DNA of 64,000 nt from Diphasiastrum complanatum (GCA_029204225.1 MU831567.1:102160-166159), one strand, 5' to 3'. Positions 10,515 to 22,380 are shown, numbered from the stretch's first letter. The notes: generated by a model not told the origin, from the sequence alone. Made by a program: numbers and translations.

Positions 10515-12300
10515 AGTTCCATTTGATCTGTAGGTTGAACAAAATTTAACTATTAGTATCAAGGGGATGGACTCATCATCAAGAAATTGGTGGTAGGAAC
10601 ATATTTGGATGGACAGTTTGATAACAGAAAGGAAACATGATGAAGGCTTGGTGGAAGGGTGAGGGGACTGATAGTTCTACAGTTGTAGCCTTGGACCCTT
10701 GCAATGCCGAGCTTTGACCACCACTTGCTAGGTGAGGAGCTCACTTTATTTGCAGGTTCACGTTGTCTTCATCTTTCTTTTTTCTGCAGCTCTTTCTTTT
10801 GATCCGTTACTTTTGGATCTCTTTGAGCTTCATAAGAGGGGATTCAACTATCATTGCTCCAGAGAGTTTCTTTTGATCAAGGTTGATCTGACTCATCTGT
10901 TGCTTAAGTTTTGTCCTTTCCTCCTCAGCTTCTTGGATCTTCCTCTTTAGTTCTTCTAGCTGCTTCGCCTGCTTCTTAGGTCTTTGTTTGACTAATCAAC
11001 CATTGTAGGTGGCAATTGGTCTTCGCAAGACATTTGTAATGATCTTTCAACTGCTTCGGTAGGACTATAAAAATAGGGATTTCTCAGAAGAAATGTAAAC
11101 TGATGATAAACAAACAGATGGAAGGAAGGGTGGTAGTGACAACGGTAGATGGTTTGGGCGATAGGCATGAGAATGGATGCAGATGTATGACGAAAGGTTG
11201 GTTGAAGAAGGAGGCTGATTTTCCAATGCTTGTGTTTCCCTTTCTGAAGGATCTTCGTCGTGACTGGGGTACTTCTTCTGATTGAGTCTTTTTGGATTAC
11301 CCATCTGCGCTCTTCTTTAGCCTTGTCTTTTTCAAATTTGACTTGTGACCTTGGCTGTTGATCTTGCTGATGTTGTTGCTGGCAATGTGGCTGCTCCAGT
11401 GGATCCAAGCAAATCCACTCTCTCTCCTCCCCAGAAAAAATCTGTTGGTGGGGATGTTGTTGCTGGTAACTATTCATGTTCAATATTGGAGCGGTGTGTA
11501 GAACACGCAGTGGAAAACACGATGAACATGCGATTGGACTAAAGATTGAACAAATTTTAACTAAATATGTTTTGATCTTGTTGTACTTGACTTGAAGTGT
11601 AATATGGCAATGAGGTGCAGGAATCAACTCTAACTTGTCATGGATTTCTCATAGTTTTCAAAAATTTGAAACTGATGTACAAGGTAATCTGAAGATGGAT
11701 AGATGAATGAAAATGTATTTTGGAGATGCTCTACAGAAGACTCTCGTGCAGTAGCTATTCCTCATGCAAAAATCAATCACACAAAATAGGTGAAGAGAAA
11801 CAAGGAAATAAACAAACATGACAGAGAGTGAGAACTATATAGCACTTGTCGAACAAAACTTGCATTCATCAACATTGATAAGTCACCCTGATAGTTGAAA
11901 TAGTTCATTTGTTTTGTAGAGTAATGATACGTACTCTGATATGCCCTTGTCAAAACAAGACAGGGTTGGTGACACAAAAATCTACCATCATTGATAGCAG
12001 ATGTTGTAAGATATAGCTTGAGATGCAGGTAGGGTTGAGGTACTATGTCCTAAGGACCTCTCTGAACAAGAGATTCAAAACCGAATCTCTGTCTGGATTT
12101 CCGAATCCAAGAAATATTGTGTATTGGAACATTGGAAATCTTATCAGCTTGTGGAAAGACAAATAGATTTGAGTTACAGAAGGGGAGGAAAACTATCAAT
12201 TCCCTGTGGAGGTTGCTGTTGGTTGAACATTGTAGCAGTTGACGAAATATCAGTTTTACTTTCTTGCGACAATGACTCATTTTATATTAGTGTCTTCTGG
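10515..12300 (-). pseudogene. Conserved post-gag region of element A
   Basis: This region carries frames conserved between A and B though broken in both: APHLASGGQSSALQGSKA (A near 10740, B near 45480), MGNPKRLNQKKYPSHDEDPS (A 11065-11304, B near 46040), and FRQLLQ/LIRFPM...QYTIFLGNPDRDSVLN (A about 12060-12200, B 46714-46938). Conservation of the same frame in two diverged copies argues that it encoded protein in the ancestor. It contains no DSG protease signature and no other domain I recognise. It could be a C-terminal gag extension or a captured host fragment. Confidence 0.55.
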
Positions 12301-12409
12301 CATTTTGGAGCTGGCATATTGCGCAGTAATGTACAAGTTTGCTAGAAACTTCTCGAGTGAGCAGCAGGTTGAGCGGTTGGGTGCTATGGTGCTCGTGTGG
12401 TTGTCGTGA

Positions 12410-13740
12410 GGATCTTATTGGAAGTCATAACTAACGTGACGGGCAGGTAGGATCTTAGTTGGTTGCTTTGGACAGTCTTTGAAACTGTGTTTTCGGATAC
12501 AGTTGGGACACTCAGCATGGTACTGGGTCTTAACTGGACAATCAACCATGAAGTGGTCAGTTTCACCACAGATGAAACATCTGGTGTGCAGTGGCCCTTG
12601 TATAACGGCGTAGCCATTCTGTATGGCTAGTGGTTCTGGACTTTCTGGTGGATATTTATGATAAGGCAAGGCATTTTCAGATTGTGATGGGTGTTCCTCA
12701 TATTGTTGAACTGTATGTGCTTGGATAGGTCGATATGAAGGACAAGCATCAACAGGATGCGTAGCCCGGCAGTGTGGGTACCATATTGTTTTTCGTCTAT
12801 AAGGTATCTGTGCAGGGTTTGGCTGACCAGGCATATTGCTTTGGATAGACTTCGGGGTAGCTTGAAACTCATTGGTGAGTTTCTCCATCTGTAGTTGATG
12901 TTGCTTATTAAGCAACCTCAACTGGGATTTTCATAGCTGATTTTGGGTGTCCTCGATCGGCTTGACTCATGGACAGGAGCGCGTGGTGCTCATCTTTCCC
13001 TAGATTCGTCAACATCTGATCCCTCATCTTCTTTCTTGATGGCATAAGACATAGCCAGCTTTAGACTCGTGTATTCATCATTGGATTTAAACTCGCGTCT
13101 AATCCATCTTGGAAGGCCGACTAAGAACCAGATGATGAGCATCTGTTCGGAGGGTTGTTCTTGTACTTGACTTTTGAGTCATTTGAAATGCTCGATATAG
13201 TCTCGTACACATTCATCTTTTGCCATCTTGATGTTACTCAATTTGACAAAAGGGCTCTTGACCAAGCGAAAGGGCTTAAAACGCATGATAAAGGATTCTT
13301 TTAAAATTGACCAGTCTGTCTTCTCTTCACGATCAAGGTTGAAAAACCAGTCACGTGCTTTAGTGATCATGGTCATCAAAAACAGTTGGACCATAACATC
13401 AGGAGATGTTTCGCCATAACATCACATGCATTATCAAAGATTTGCGAAAATCTTTGAGGGTCCGAACTACCGTCAAACTTTGGTAGATCTAGTTTGGGTG
13501 TACGTCTTTCAAGATGAGCTCCGTGGGTAGCAGCAAGTCCAATAGGGTTGGTTCTGACCCGTGAGGGCTCAGTACCATAAAAATGGGCTCGTGCTCATGA
13601 AGACTCGGCTCTATCAGGTTCTTGTCTGTCGAACGGGTTTGTGGATGGCTCTTGGAGTTCGGCTCTCATTCGGTAGAACCTATGATGTCTGATTTGTTCA
13701 GCTATAGGGGACCGGATCTCGTATGGATAATCGTCTGGGA
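12410..13740 (-). pseudogene. Gag of element A with three zinc-binding modules
   Basis: Frames on the minus strand give the N-terminus RTPKLDLPKFDGSSDP (about 13500), the Retrotrans_gag core MVQLFLMTMITKARDWFFNL...FIMRFKPF (13179-13394), MLIIWFLVGLPRWIRREF (about 13130), a Gln-rich helix, and zinc modules at 12731-12781 (WYPHCRATHPVDACPSY), 12538-12579 (CFICGETDHFMVDC, CX2CX4HX4C) and 12471-12509 (CPNCIRKHSFKDC, CX2CX3HX4C). The core resembles gypsy-type gag. Two stops separate the frames. The short third knuckle and the tandem arrangement are unusual and recur in B, D and E. Confidence 0.82.
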
Positions 13741-13799
13741 CTTCAGACTTATTTTGTTGGTCCACTGAGGACTGGTGTGTCTGTTTTTGTATTGGGTAT

Positions 13800-15665
13800 G
13801 AGATTTTTTAATTGTGTTTTTGATTTTTCGAGTTTTTTTGGTGTTTTTGGAGAGGGTAATTTTTTTTTTGGTGTTTTGCGATCCCTACGGTTTACGATTT
13901 ACGGTTATGAGAGGTTGCAGTTATTTGCGGTAGATTTCTGTCAGTGGTGATATCTGGCTGGTGCGGTCAGTTGCGATTTGTGTTTCGTTGTAGTCAGTTG
14001 TGGTCAGTTGTGATTGTGGTAAAGATGGGTGAATGCAATAGATGATTGTGGTTTTGACGGTTATATGTAGTGTCGACGGGTACCTGTGATGATGGTGGTT
14101 GATTGCGGTAGCAGTAGTTGAGTAAGGTTTTAGCGGTGTCAGCAGATGTGTGCGGTGTCAGCGGTGCTATTCGAATGGCTTCCTATTGGCTACTGAAGGT
14201 GGAAGGGGTTTGAGCGGTGTCAGTTGGAATCTATTGTGAGGATGGCAAATGGATATGGGTGTAGGTGAATGCAGTGGTCGTGTGTGTTGGGATGGTATTG
14301 GGACGGATGTAAGGACAAATGGAGATGGAGAGATGTGAATGCGGGTGTTACGTTTATTGTGGTTTGAGATGCTTAGGTTGGAGGTGACTGAGGCCACTAT
14401 GGCTGAACGGTGGATTTGGTTGAATGTGTGTGAGCGTTGGGACGTGGTGATGCGATTTCTACGGTGTGAGAATGGAGACGATTGGATTGCGGTGGGTGGC
14501 GATGTTTTGCGGTCTGCTGGATTGCAATTAGTTGTGGCTAGTTACGGGCTAGTTGATTGTTAGTCACGTGGAATCTGGTGCAGTGATGGTGGTTAGTTAG
14601 GATCTACGGGGCAAGGTAGTCAGGACAGATTGATGTGTGCGTGGTTTGAATTTCTCTGGTTATAGGGAAAAGAGGCTGCTACGGCTGAACAGCAGATGGC
14701 TTGCGGTTTCCACGGTGTGAGAATGGACACGAGGTGATTGTGGAGTTGCGCGATGGGTTATGGTGGATGTGGTGATTACGATATATGGGGAGCGGTTGTG
14801 GCGATTGCGGTTTCAATGGCTTGTCGTGGTTTCAACGGGTGGGTGCGGTTTCAACGGCGATATGCGGATGTGGGTAGAGGGTGGTCTCTTGGCAGTTGAA
14901 GGTGGCCGAGGGTGGTCGAAGGATCGTTTGATTGCAGTCTGTTGCAACTATGGAGGAATATAGTTGTAATGAGGGGGTTAAGGGTGGATGCAGGTAGTGT
15001 TCGAATTTGGTTGTGATGGTGTAGAGGAGTGACTATGTTCTGATTGGATGTGGATGACTGGGTGATGTGGAGTGCAGCCAGTTGCGGTTGAAGGTGGAAG
15101 GGTGTGAATGTGGTGGGTTGCGAATGAAGGATGAATGGCATTGGGTGTTTGTGAATGTAGACAGATGCAATGTGTTTGCGAGTTAGGCGGGGTAGTTAGC
15201 ACATTGGTGTTCTACGATGCAATCAGTTGTGGTGTAGTGCGGGTAGTATGGGTGTATGTGTTCTTTTTTGTGACTGCTAATTAAGGCAGTCTGTTTGCGG
15301 TCTAATGTGGATGTGGGTCGGTGTGTGATTAAAACAGGTGGAGAGTCATGGGAGATGAACAGGGGCAGAGTGCATCAGATGCAAACTGATATTGACTGAG
15401 TCAGATGCAAACAAACATAGAAGGTGGTGGATGCAAAAAAAATGCGTAGTGATTTGTTATGGTCTGGCATGGATGTCGTCTGGCTAAGGTGTGAGAGATC
15501 TCTTTGGTCGAGATCTGATGATAGGCTCTGGCTCCGGTCAAGATTTTAACAGTTGGTCATCGGTTGAGAGCTGATTGAGGCCGTCGGTTGAGATCTGACT
15601 GAGGCCACCGGTTGAAATCTGATTGAGGCTGTCGGTTGAGATCTGACTGAGGCCATTAGTTGAAA
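13800..15665 (-). repeat. Leader of element A: degenerate tandem repeats
   Basis: This G/T-rich stretch on the plus strand is built from decayed repeats. Around 14330-15000 words such as GGTGTGAGAATGGA and GGTTGCGGTT recur. At 15540-15665 a 31-33-base unit with GGTTGAGATCTGA repeats about four times. ORFs read through it on either strand are repeat artefacts. Elements B and C have repeat arrays of other unit sequence at the same place. Confidence 0.65.
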
Positions 15666-15975
15666 CATGATCCTTGATGGATTTGATGTCTCGAACTGCT
15701 CCTTTAGCACATCCCATGCCTGTCTGGGTGTAACAACATCACAAATGTGGGTGATGATGTGGTCCTTCACTGTGAAGGTCAAAGCTTTTCTCATCTTTTT
15801 ATCGAATACTTTGATATCCACTTCATTTGGCGGCCTTCTCTCATCACCCGTGATGACTTCCCACACATCCTTCTCCATCAGTATGTTTCAACATTTTGAA
15901 TTTCCACACTGCATAGTTGGAAATCCTGTCCAATTTGCTACTTTCACTCAAAATGGACTCTCCCATGTTTGCCAT
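15665..15975 (-). pseudogene. Copia gag N-terminal fragment (element K)
   Basis: The minus-strand ATG at 15975 opens MANMGESILSESSKLDRISN, then YAVWKFKMLKH. A frameshift near 15880 leads to EKDVWEVITGDE, DKKMRKALTFTVKDHI and PRQAWDVLKEQFE. This is the start of a UBN2-type copia gag, beginning about 800 bases from a PBS-like site at 16778-16788. It is cut off near 15665 where the tandem repeats of element A begin. Confidence 0.75.
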
Positions 15976-16776
15976 CACAAAACTGCTTGAAAATTTCGCC
16001 ATAGGCTAAAAGCAGTATGCCGAGCCAACTGTGATGTCAAAAGTTGAAAATAATGACCTGCACTTTTTTCCTTACCAGGCCACTCGCCGCTTTTCCACCA
16101 ATTTGAAAGGCAAATCGGCGTCGCCTTCCGAAATGCACTCGGTCGTCAACTCCCAACTACGTGCCCAGTGGAATGGTGAAATCACTTCTGGCACACTCCA
16201 AACACTTTCTCCACTGCAATCACTCTGTTTTGTTGTACCATACTTGCAGGTACAGTCTGGGTGCCCTTCGTTTGGAGGTTACAGCCTTTCCTTTGGCTCA
16301 AAATGGGCAAAGGACCCAAAAATAGGGACTTTTCTAGTTTTTGAATTGTTTCTTCACCTTGAAGAAACTTCACTCTTCACTTATGAAGGGACCCAGCTCC
16401 AATTTCAGTATGAAAAATTTTAATGAACTTTAAGGCCAAAATGCACTTCACTTCCTCAGGGCCCTCTTCAACAACCCTTCAGACTCCATCCAATGGTTGA
16501 TTCTGATCCAACTGTGGATATCCCTTCTAGGTACCACAATCTGAGCCGTCAATCTTGTAACTTCTCTATCCAATGGACCTGAGCACTTTTGTGCACCAAT
16601 GGAGAGTCTTATAGATGCTGTCCACTCTAAAACACTATGGTTTCCCCTTGGTTCCATGCACGAACAGTCCGCGACCTCCCTGTCTATGGCTGCGCCTCCC
16701 CAAGCTGGCTTTTGCTTGATCTATTTCATTTTTGGATCGATTTGAGCACGATTTGAGGCCTAGAGCAGGATTTTCC
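15976..16776 (-). other. Leader or LTR remnant of element K
   Basis: No coding domain is visible. The stretch lies between the gag ATG and a PBS-like TTCTGATACCAAGT (16777-16790), so it is most simply read as the 5' leader. ORFs on both strands look accidental. Confidence 0.4.
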
Positions 16777-17296
16777 TTCTGATACCAAGTCTGTAGAGTG
16801 TTCAATCATGAAATCCCGTGCAGAAACGGTGATTTTAGCTCAACTTGACAAAGTGGCTTTTTTCACCTTTTACTGCAAATCTGCTAGGTTAACTGTCTGG
16901 AGACAAAACTCTGACATAAACCTCAAAATCTCTCCATGGCTGGTTGAAATGTAATCAGCTTCCTTCCTGTCCTTACGGCATCCAAAACGGTGCACAAACA
17001 GCGAAGAAATCACCAGTTACATATAAAAAACCTTAATCCCAAACCCGGTTTCAATTTTCAACTAGCTTCAAAATTGTCAAATTTTCACCAAATTTTTCCC
17101 TGTTTGATGCTATGCACATGCTAATAATCCCTCTGCTGAACTTGGAAAGCCTCTATAAAATAGAAAATGTGCACCAATGCTTCTCTTTCCGTCTCCAACC
17201 CGCCGTAAATCCCGAACTCTCAGAAGACAGTTCTCCCGAAGCTCTCTTCAATGGTGATGTTGTACTGTGTACACTCCCTGTACGGCTCTGATACCA
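16777..17296 (-). other. Two primer-binding-like sites about 500 bases apart
   Basis: TTCTGATACCA occurs at 16778-16788 and GCTCTGATACCA, a perfect copia PBS complement, at 17285-17296. The second marks the inner edge of a minus-strand 5' LTR to its right. The first could belong to a second insertion or a duplicated LTR edge. The 16790-17284 segment between them may be an LTR, but no partner copy is seen. Confidence 0.55.
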
Positions 17297-18235
17297 ACTT
17301 AAAATTTGCTTTGCACAAGAACACAGATCATGCTACATAGTAACATAGACAGAAAAACACTCTCCACAACAAGCTTACATAGCAACTGTATTTCTCAAAA
17401 TGAAATTACACTATACATATAGTTGTTCACTCAGGCAACCCATGCATGACCCAGGTTGCCGTTGGCGGGACGCATGTCCCGTCGACTTGCCTCGTGGCGA
17501 GGCCAACTGATCATTATCAACTGATAGGACCCACAGTACAGTAGCACAATGATTCTACTTTAATTCTAACTAGATGGAATGCAGATGGACGAGAAAAATG
17601 AAAATGAAAGATGGATGGTACGGGTGGCACTGGTTTTTCTAGGTACTGATCATCTTGTACTGAGGTTCATTCACTTGGTTTAGTCTAGATTTTGCTATTC
17701 TAGATCTTGGGAACCTTCGCAAAGGGTCTTACTCTGAGAGGTAACTCTCGCAGACTTCTCTATGTCTTGGTCTCAGTTAGATGAAACTTCAGAGAGCTCT
17801 GCAAATGTTACTTAGCAATATTTTTTTAATTTTTAAGGGTTTTTCAAAATTTTTGGCTGTTTTTGGCTATTTTGGCAAAATGGCTAGGCACTAACTATCG
17901 TAGGAAGTATAGTAGCTTTTGTTGATGTGGCAGAAAGTACTACCAGGTCTGGACAAATCTGAAAGTTATGGTCTCTAACCCATTTCCTCACCTAATTTTC
18001 TCGCCAAAAATAGATTTTGAATTTTTTGGATTTTTGGAAGGGATTGGGTGCTTGGAACTGATCCTCCCACCTCACAAGCTCTCCCCACAATACATACAAA
18101 TAAAAAATCTCAAAAAATAACAAATCTAACACTAAACCTCCCTAATCTACTCACAAAATTCGAGTTTTAGGTGAAAATGAAAGCGTAGGAGAGAAAAGAG
18201 AGAGAGAAGAAGAAGAAGAGAGTGTAGACGATAAA
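17297..18235 (-). repeat. LTR-like sequence right of the PBS
   Basis: Its position next to the 17285 PBS suggests a copia 5' LTR. The stretch includes a short inverted repeat CGGGAC-GCAT-GTCCCG near 17473 and ends in an AG-rich tract at 18186-18222. No second copy is in the window, so the boundaries are not supported. Confidence 0.35.
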
Positions 18236-18240
18236 AAACT

Positions 18241-18990
18241 TGGTGCTCTCATTACCGAGGTGCACACACTGGTAACAAATGCCCATCCTATCAACCAGTT
18301 TCTGACAATCCTCTAATCAAATGTAAAATCTGTGATTTTATGGGCCATTCATCCTTTTATTGCTACTACAATCCACGATACAACCATCGAAAACACACAG
18401 GAGGACGCTATTAGCCTCCTAGGCCTCAATTTGTTTTCAGACCTCCACATAATCAATGTCATCAACAAAACAATGCACCAGTTCAAATTCAAGAACTACC
18501 TAGGCAAAACCCACCGCCATACCTGTCTCAACTAGCTCTCTTAGGTCTGCCTCCAAGGGGACGACCCAGGAGAGGTAATCAATAAAATCGACCACCTAAA
18601 GCACCCGTTCAGACACATTTTGTTGATAATTCCTCTAATCACTCATATCAGGCCAACAACCGTGACATCCAAATTTGGAAGTTATGCACATTATCACGAA
18701 GATCCCTCATGTTTTTGTCAAGGAGATGAGTATCCAAACAATTCAGAAAATCCAAAACTGCTAGCCATCCAAGATGGCTATGCAATTGCCCAAGCGCCTA
18801 TGAGCAACATATATTTCATCTGTGGCGAAATAGGTCATTTCATGGTTGATTGTAAAGTAAAAACCAATACCATGCAGAATGTCCAGAATGTGTACGGAAA
18901 CACAGTTTTAAGGATTGCCCCAAGCAAGCTCATAAGATCCTACCTGCAAGACACATATGTCACGAACCAGTTAGGGTCATTGTTAGCATC
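18241..18990 (+). pseudogene. Gag zinc-knuckle relic D, plus strand
   Basis: Plus-strand frames read WCSHYRGAHTGNKCPSYQ at 18241, CKICDFMGHSSFYC (CX2CX4HX4C) at 18322-18363, a Pro/Gln-rich linker with PPRPQFVFRPPHNQCHQQN, and from 18620 ELLAIQDGYAIAQAP-like sequence, FICGEIGHFMVDC and a frameshifted CPECVRKHSFKDC equivalent ending near 18950. The second half matches elements A and B closely (AIQDGYAVIQGP, CFICGETDHFMVDC). This copy keeps an extra classical knuckle that A and B lack or have degraded. Several stops are present and no core gag is seen upstream. Confidence 0.75.
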
Positions 18991-19009
18991 TGTGCAAACA
19001 TAGTGAAAA

Positions 19010-19612
19010 TATAAAAATAAAATAAAACTCCATGGCATGTGTTTTGTAAGCCCACATATGAGTATTTGCCAATAAAATTCTACTATGGCATGTGTTTTGT
19101 AAGACCGTGGGTAGAAGCTTAAAATAATAAAATAACTTAAACTTAGGATTAGAACTTAGACTTAAGAAACTTAAGCTTAGAAATATTCTAAGTTATCTTA
19201 AGTCCCAAGGTAAAAACTTTTTAAAGTTCTAAGTTCTAAGTTAGAAGTTTTAGAAGCCTTAGAATGGCTAGTTTTAAACTAATCCCATAAGTTAGTGGAT
19301 ACTTATGGAAGGCTCTTCTTGCTATAAGAAGAGAGGCATTTTCCTTTTAAATAGATTATGCTAGATTGCTCTCTATTTGAGAAGTCATTCTATTTCCTTG
19401 TGTTTCCATTGGAAGGTGCATAGTTTGAGGGAAGGTGCTCTGGCCTCCTCTTGGGCACCGAGGACGATTACTCGGTGAAGTTACCGATTCCTGTCCAAAA
19501 AAGTCTATACACCCATTCCCTCCACAAGTTCATTCTAAATTTCCGCAAGAGAGTTCATGCTAAAAATTTTCAAAATTTTTAGCCTCTTCAGAACTATCTA
19601 GAATTACTACCA
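19010..19612 (+). repeat. LTR-like segment with CCAAT and TATA-like boxes
   Basis: It starts with a duplicated 20-base word containing CATGGCATGTGTTTTGTAAG (19033 and 19085). A run of AACTTAGA-type words (19138-19260) follows, then CTATAAGAAGAGAGGC near 19322. The layout resembles the LTR-like right edge of the window (63292 onward). It could be the 3' LTR of relic D, though no matching partner is in view. Confidence 0.35.
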
Positions 19613-19614
19613 TC

Positions 19615-19872
19615 ATGACTTTGAAAGACTCATCGCTCTCACTGCATCACCAGAAGGTCCCCAAACCCTTTTTGGATGATTTATCACAGATCTATATCAA
19701 GAACTATTTTGATGTGTTGATACTACCTAAAGATCTATTAACAAACATCGGTTTTGATCTCAGCCGCTTCACTGATGGCACAAAAATCTCAAACTGGGGC
19801 CGACATTTAAAGCTCTTAACTCTTGTTCACCTTCTATTTAACTTGATAAAGATGCCACATAGGATTGATTAG
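19615..19872 (+). CDS. Unrecognised 85-codon ORF
   Basis: The ORF begins MTLKDSSLSLHH and contains YFDVLILPKDLLTNIGFDL and RFTDGTKISNW. Composition is protein-like and it follows an LTR-like region by a few bases, so it may be the N-terminus of an element protein. I do not recognise the family. It could equally be chance. Confidence 0.25.
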   Translation: MTLKDSSLSLHHQKVPKPFLDDLSQIYIKNYFDVLILPKDLLTNIGFDLSRFTDGTKISNWGRHLKLLTLVHLLFNLIKMPHRID

Positions 19873-19879
19873 CACCAAA

Positions 19880-20930
19880 CTAAGGGTGGTTTCACACTAC
19901 GAGCAAGTCCCTTTGCCTGGCCCTTGCACTTGCCACCCATTTTTTGAATCTTAGCAAGTGAATTGACGAGCAATGGACCTCCTTTGTTTCACATTTGGTT
20001 GGTAAGTGTTAGCATGTCTATTTAAAATTTTTAGAAGTCAATTGAGAACGGGTAGCCAATTTGAAAGCCAAAGATTTTATGTTAAAAAGTATCCTCAAAG
20101 CAAATTTCACTAAGCTTTCTCCTAATGCCCAATTTTCTTTTTGTTTCCTACTAGTTTGGATTTGATGATTAATCAATCTTATATTGAAACAACTACTTGG
20201 TTGTAAGGAAAAATCTGCTGGTTATCTCTGATCAATGACTGAACTACGTTGGGTTTCTTTTGTTGTTGGTGCATTTAGTCCACTTTGTACATGTAGTACA
20301 TTCAAAATACTTCTTCGTTGTTGCGAAGCTATTGGATATGAAATGAATTAGATAGAGAGACCCATTCATTCCAAGAACAAATCTCGTCATATATGAAATT
20401 TCAATTTCGTTGCAGAATTATCATTTTGATAAGAAGCTATTGCATATGAATCAGATTCCCACTAACTCCAAGAACCTCTCTCTCTTGGTCATACAGGAAA
20501 TTTCAATTTCTTTGCAGACTTAGCTTTTTGATAAACTAATCAATATGCCTTGTTCATGTGAATGGAGGAGTTTAACTTTTAAAAGATGTACAAGTGAGTT
20601 TCTTATACATACATATTGTGAACTTGTTTATTCATTATAAGCTATCAAGAGCTTTCTGTTCGTGCTTTTTTTGTACTTAGCAAAAAAAACGTGCATACAA
20701 CATGAGGGCTATATACCTAGGTTTGTCTGTATTGCATACACAAAAAACAGGGAACATATACGGAATAGATAGACATCTGGATCGGGACAGCAACGATATT
20801 GTCGTTTCTTATTTATTTGCCACAAAACCAGAACAAGATACAGTCTCTTCTAGAAACCTTTTGCTGGCCTGATTAGCCAGCATATCCTACAACCTATGTC
20901 TTCCCATATAAAGATCCTTCAGCTCTGATT
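19880..20930. repeat. Gene-free stretch with a 108-bp tandem duplication
   Basis: No coding region is seen. Two diverged copies of a 108-base unit start at 20325 and 20433. Each carries GAAGCTATTG, a CATTCCAAGAAC-like word and GAAATTTCAATTTC. Confidence 0.55.
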
Positions 20931-21047
20931 TTTGTAGATGAGAAGACTCACTCACGTTATATCTGAACTTGGTCTATCTCAAGATGAATTTGAAGAACCC
21001 GAGAAAACTGAATTCAAAGCAAATTTTCCAGCATGTAGCTTGGGTGC

Positions 21048-21527
21048 TCAACCCCCTTGCTCAGCTATGAGCAGTCTTCCAGAAGCTATGCTCCAATCGC
21101 CTTCGTCATCTTCTTGAGAAATCCTTTCCCAGGAGACATTTATACTGTGGCTGTGAATTATCTTCTTGCAGACACTAGCACACCTGTTGGACCAAACCCA
21201 TCTCTGCCTTCTCTGTTTTCTAGAGCTCCTCGTTTGCAATGCCCTCCCAGCCTTGGTTACCGGATTCAAGGGTGTCTTCCACGTGATCTGCTCCTCTTCT
21301 ATCCATAAAGAATGAAGTGTGCCTGTCTCCGGGTAAACAAAAGCATGAGATCTCCTTCTGTTTCTGATTTTAGGCCATATTGCAGCTCGAGGGCATTCAC
21401 AATGCCAAGAAGCCAAGTGTAAGCATGATGGGCTGGCCAGAAACAAATCTTCTGCTTCACTCATGTCGGGATATTTGTTCAGAAGTTCGTCTGAAGACGA
21501 CTTGCTCACCAGTTGAACTTCCGACAT
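21048..21527 (-). CDS. Unrecognised 159-codon ORF
   Basis: The minus-strand frame begins MSEVQLVSKSSSDELLNKYP and continues through CLHLASWHCECPRAAIW, a basic stretch (TRSSRKQRRQRW) and an acidic end (SQEDDEGDWS). Its GC content is higher than the surroundings, and a CT-rich microsatellite (the GA run at 21873-21911) lies about 350 bases upstream, as in some plant 5' regions. I recognise no domain. It may be a decayed host exon or chance. Confidence 0.3.
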   Translation of the reverse strand: MSEVQLVSKSSSDELLNKYPDMSEAEDLFLASPSCLHLASWHCECPRAAIWPKIRNRRRSHAFVYPETGTLHSLWIEEEQITWKTPLNPVTKAGRALQTRSSRKQRRQRWVWSNRCASVCKKIIHSHSINVSWERISQEDDEGDWSIASGRLLIAEQGG

Positions 21528-21560
21528 TCCTCACAAGATCTGACTACAAACCAAAAACGT

Positions 21561-21640
21561 GCACTTCCCGAGTCGACCAATGCAACAACAAAACCAAAAA
21601 CCTGCACTTCCCGAGTCGACCAATGCAACAACAATGGCTT
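21561..21640. repeat. 43-bp direct tandem repeat
   Basis: GCACTTCCCGAGTCGACCAA followed by TGCAACAACAA occurs at 21561 and 21604. The copies are nearly identical. Confidence 0.85.
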
Positions 21641-21870
21641 AACTCTGCTAGTGATCAGAGCTGTGGAAGCTTTCAGCAAGACTGCAATCCTTCCATGTGT
21701 AATAAAAAGACTCTTTGAAAAAGACAAAACAGCACTTTCTGCTTGAAAATTGCACCAGACCCTTCACAGCTTCGAAATTCTGAATGGATGACTATGCTCA
21801 CATCAACATTCAGCTTCGCATTCTTCAGCCACATTAAGACGTGGACGATCGTATTCTGTCCTCTGCAGAC

Positions 21871-21872
<2 letters not shown>

Positions 21873-21911
<39 letters not shown>
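21873..21911. repeat. (GA)n microsatellite
   Basis: About 19 GA units without interruption. Confidence 0.97.
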
Positions 21912-21915
<4 letters not shown>

Positions 21916-22380
21916 TAAGGAGGAGGACAAGAAGAAAATACATAGTTCTTACTATAAGTACGAGGTTTCTCGTGTCATTCGGAGGGGACTTGCAACGGTC
22001 ACCTTCAACGGAAATATGGCACTTTTTGGAGCATAAGTGAGGGGGAATGTGGCTCCTTGAGGGATTTGGGTCAAGAGGTCTAGTCCTAGGGAGGGAGCTC
22101 AAGCCCATTGGCCAAGCATGGCGGAAACTTTGAGAGGGCCCAATCGTCCTAATCCGTTGTTTCCCAAGAAGTAATGTCTATGATGTGTTCTATGTATCAC
22201 GCACACACAAAAGTCACTCATTTTTATCTTTCGGAAAACTTGTGGCATATTCATATAGCAACTATATAAATGTACACGTAATGCCTTGTGCTCAGGTGTC
22301 ATGCCTTGTGCTCAGGTGTCGGGACCACCTCTAGGAGCATAATGTCCATCCAATTTTCTCTCTCCTAGGAATCTCTCATT

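Larger units (their letters stand above)
10515..15665 (-). mobile_element. Gag-only retroelement A
   Basis: Positions 10515-13800 align along their whole length with element B (about 45265-48460), which establishes a shared element. On the minus strand the order is a leader rich in tandem repeats (13800-15665), gag with three zinc-binding modules (about 13740-12410), and a conserved region of unknown function (12300-10515). No protease, RT, RNase H or integrase motif is present. No terminal repeat is found for this copy, and both ends abut other relics. Confidence 0.75.

Noticed and set aside
10732-10950. Plus-strand ORF with a signal-peptide-like start
   Set aside because: It is antisense to the conserved post-gag frame shared by elements A and B.
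14851-15202. His/Pro/Thr-rich ORFs on the minus strand
   Set aside because: They are translations of the G/T-rich leader repeats of element A, and element B shows no corresponding frame.
16031-16423. 130-codon plus-strand ORF as a gene
   Set aside because: It lies in the leader of a minus-strand copia relic, has no domain, and shows no conserved partner.
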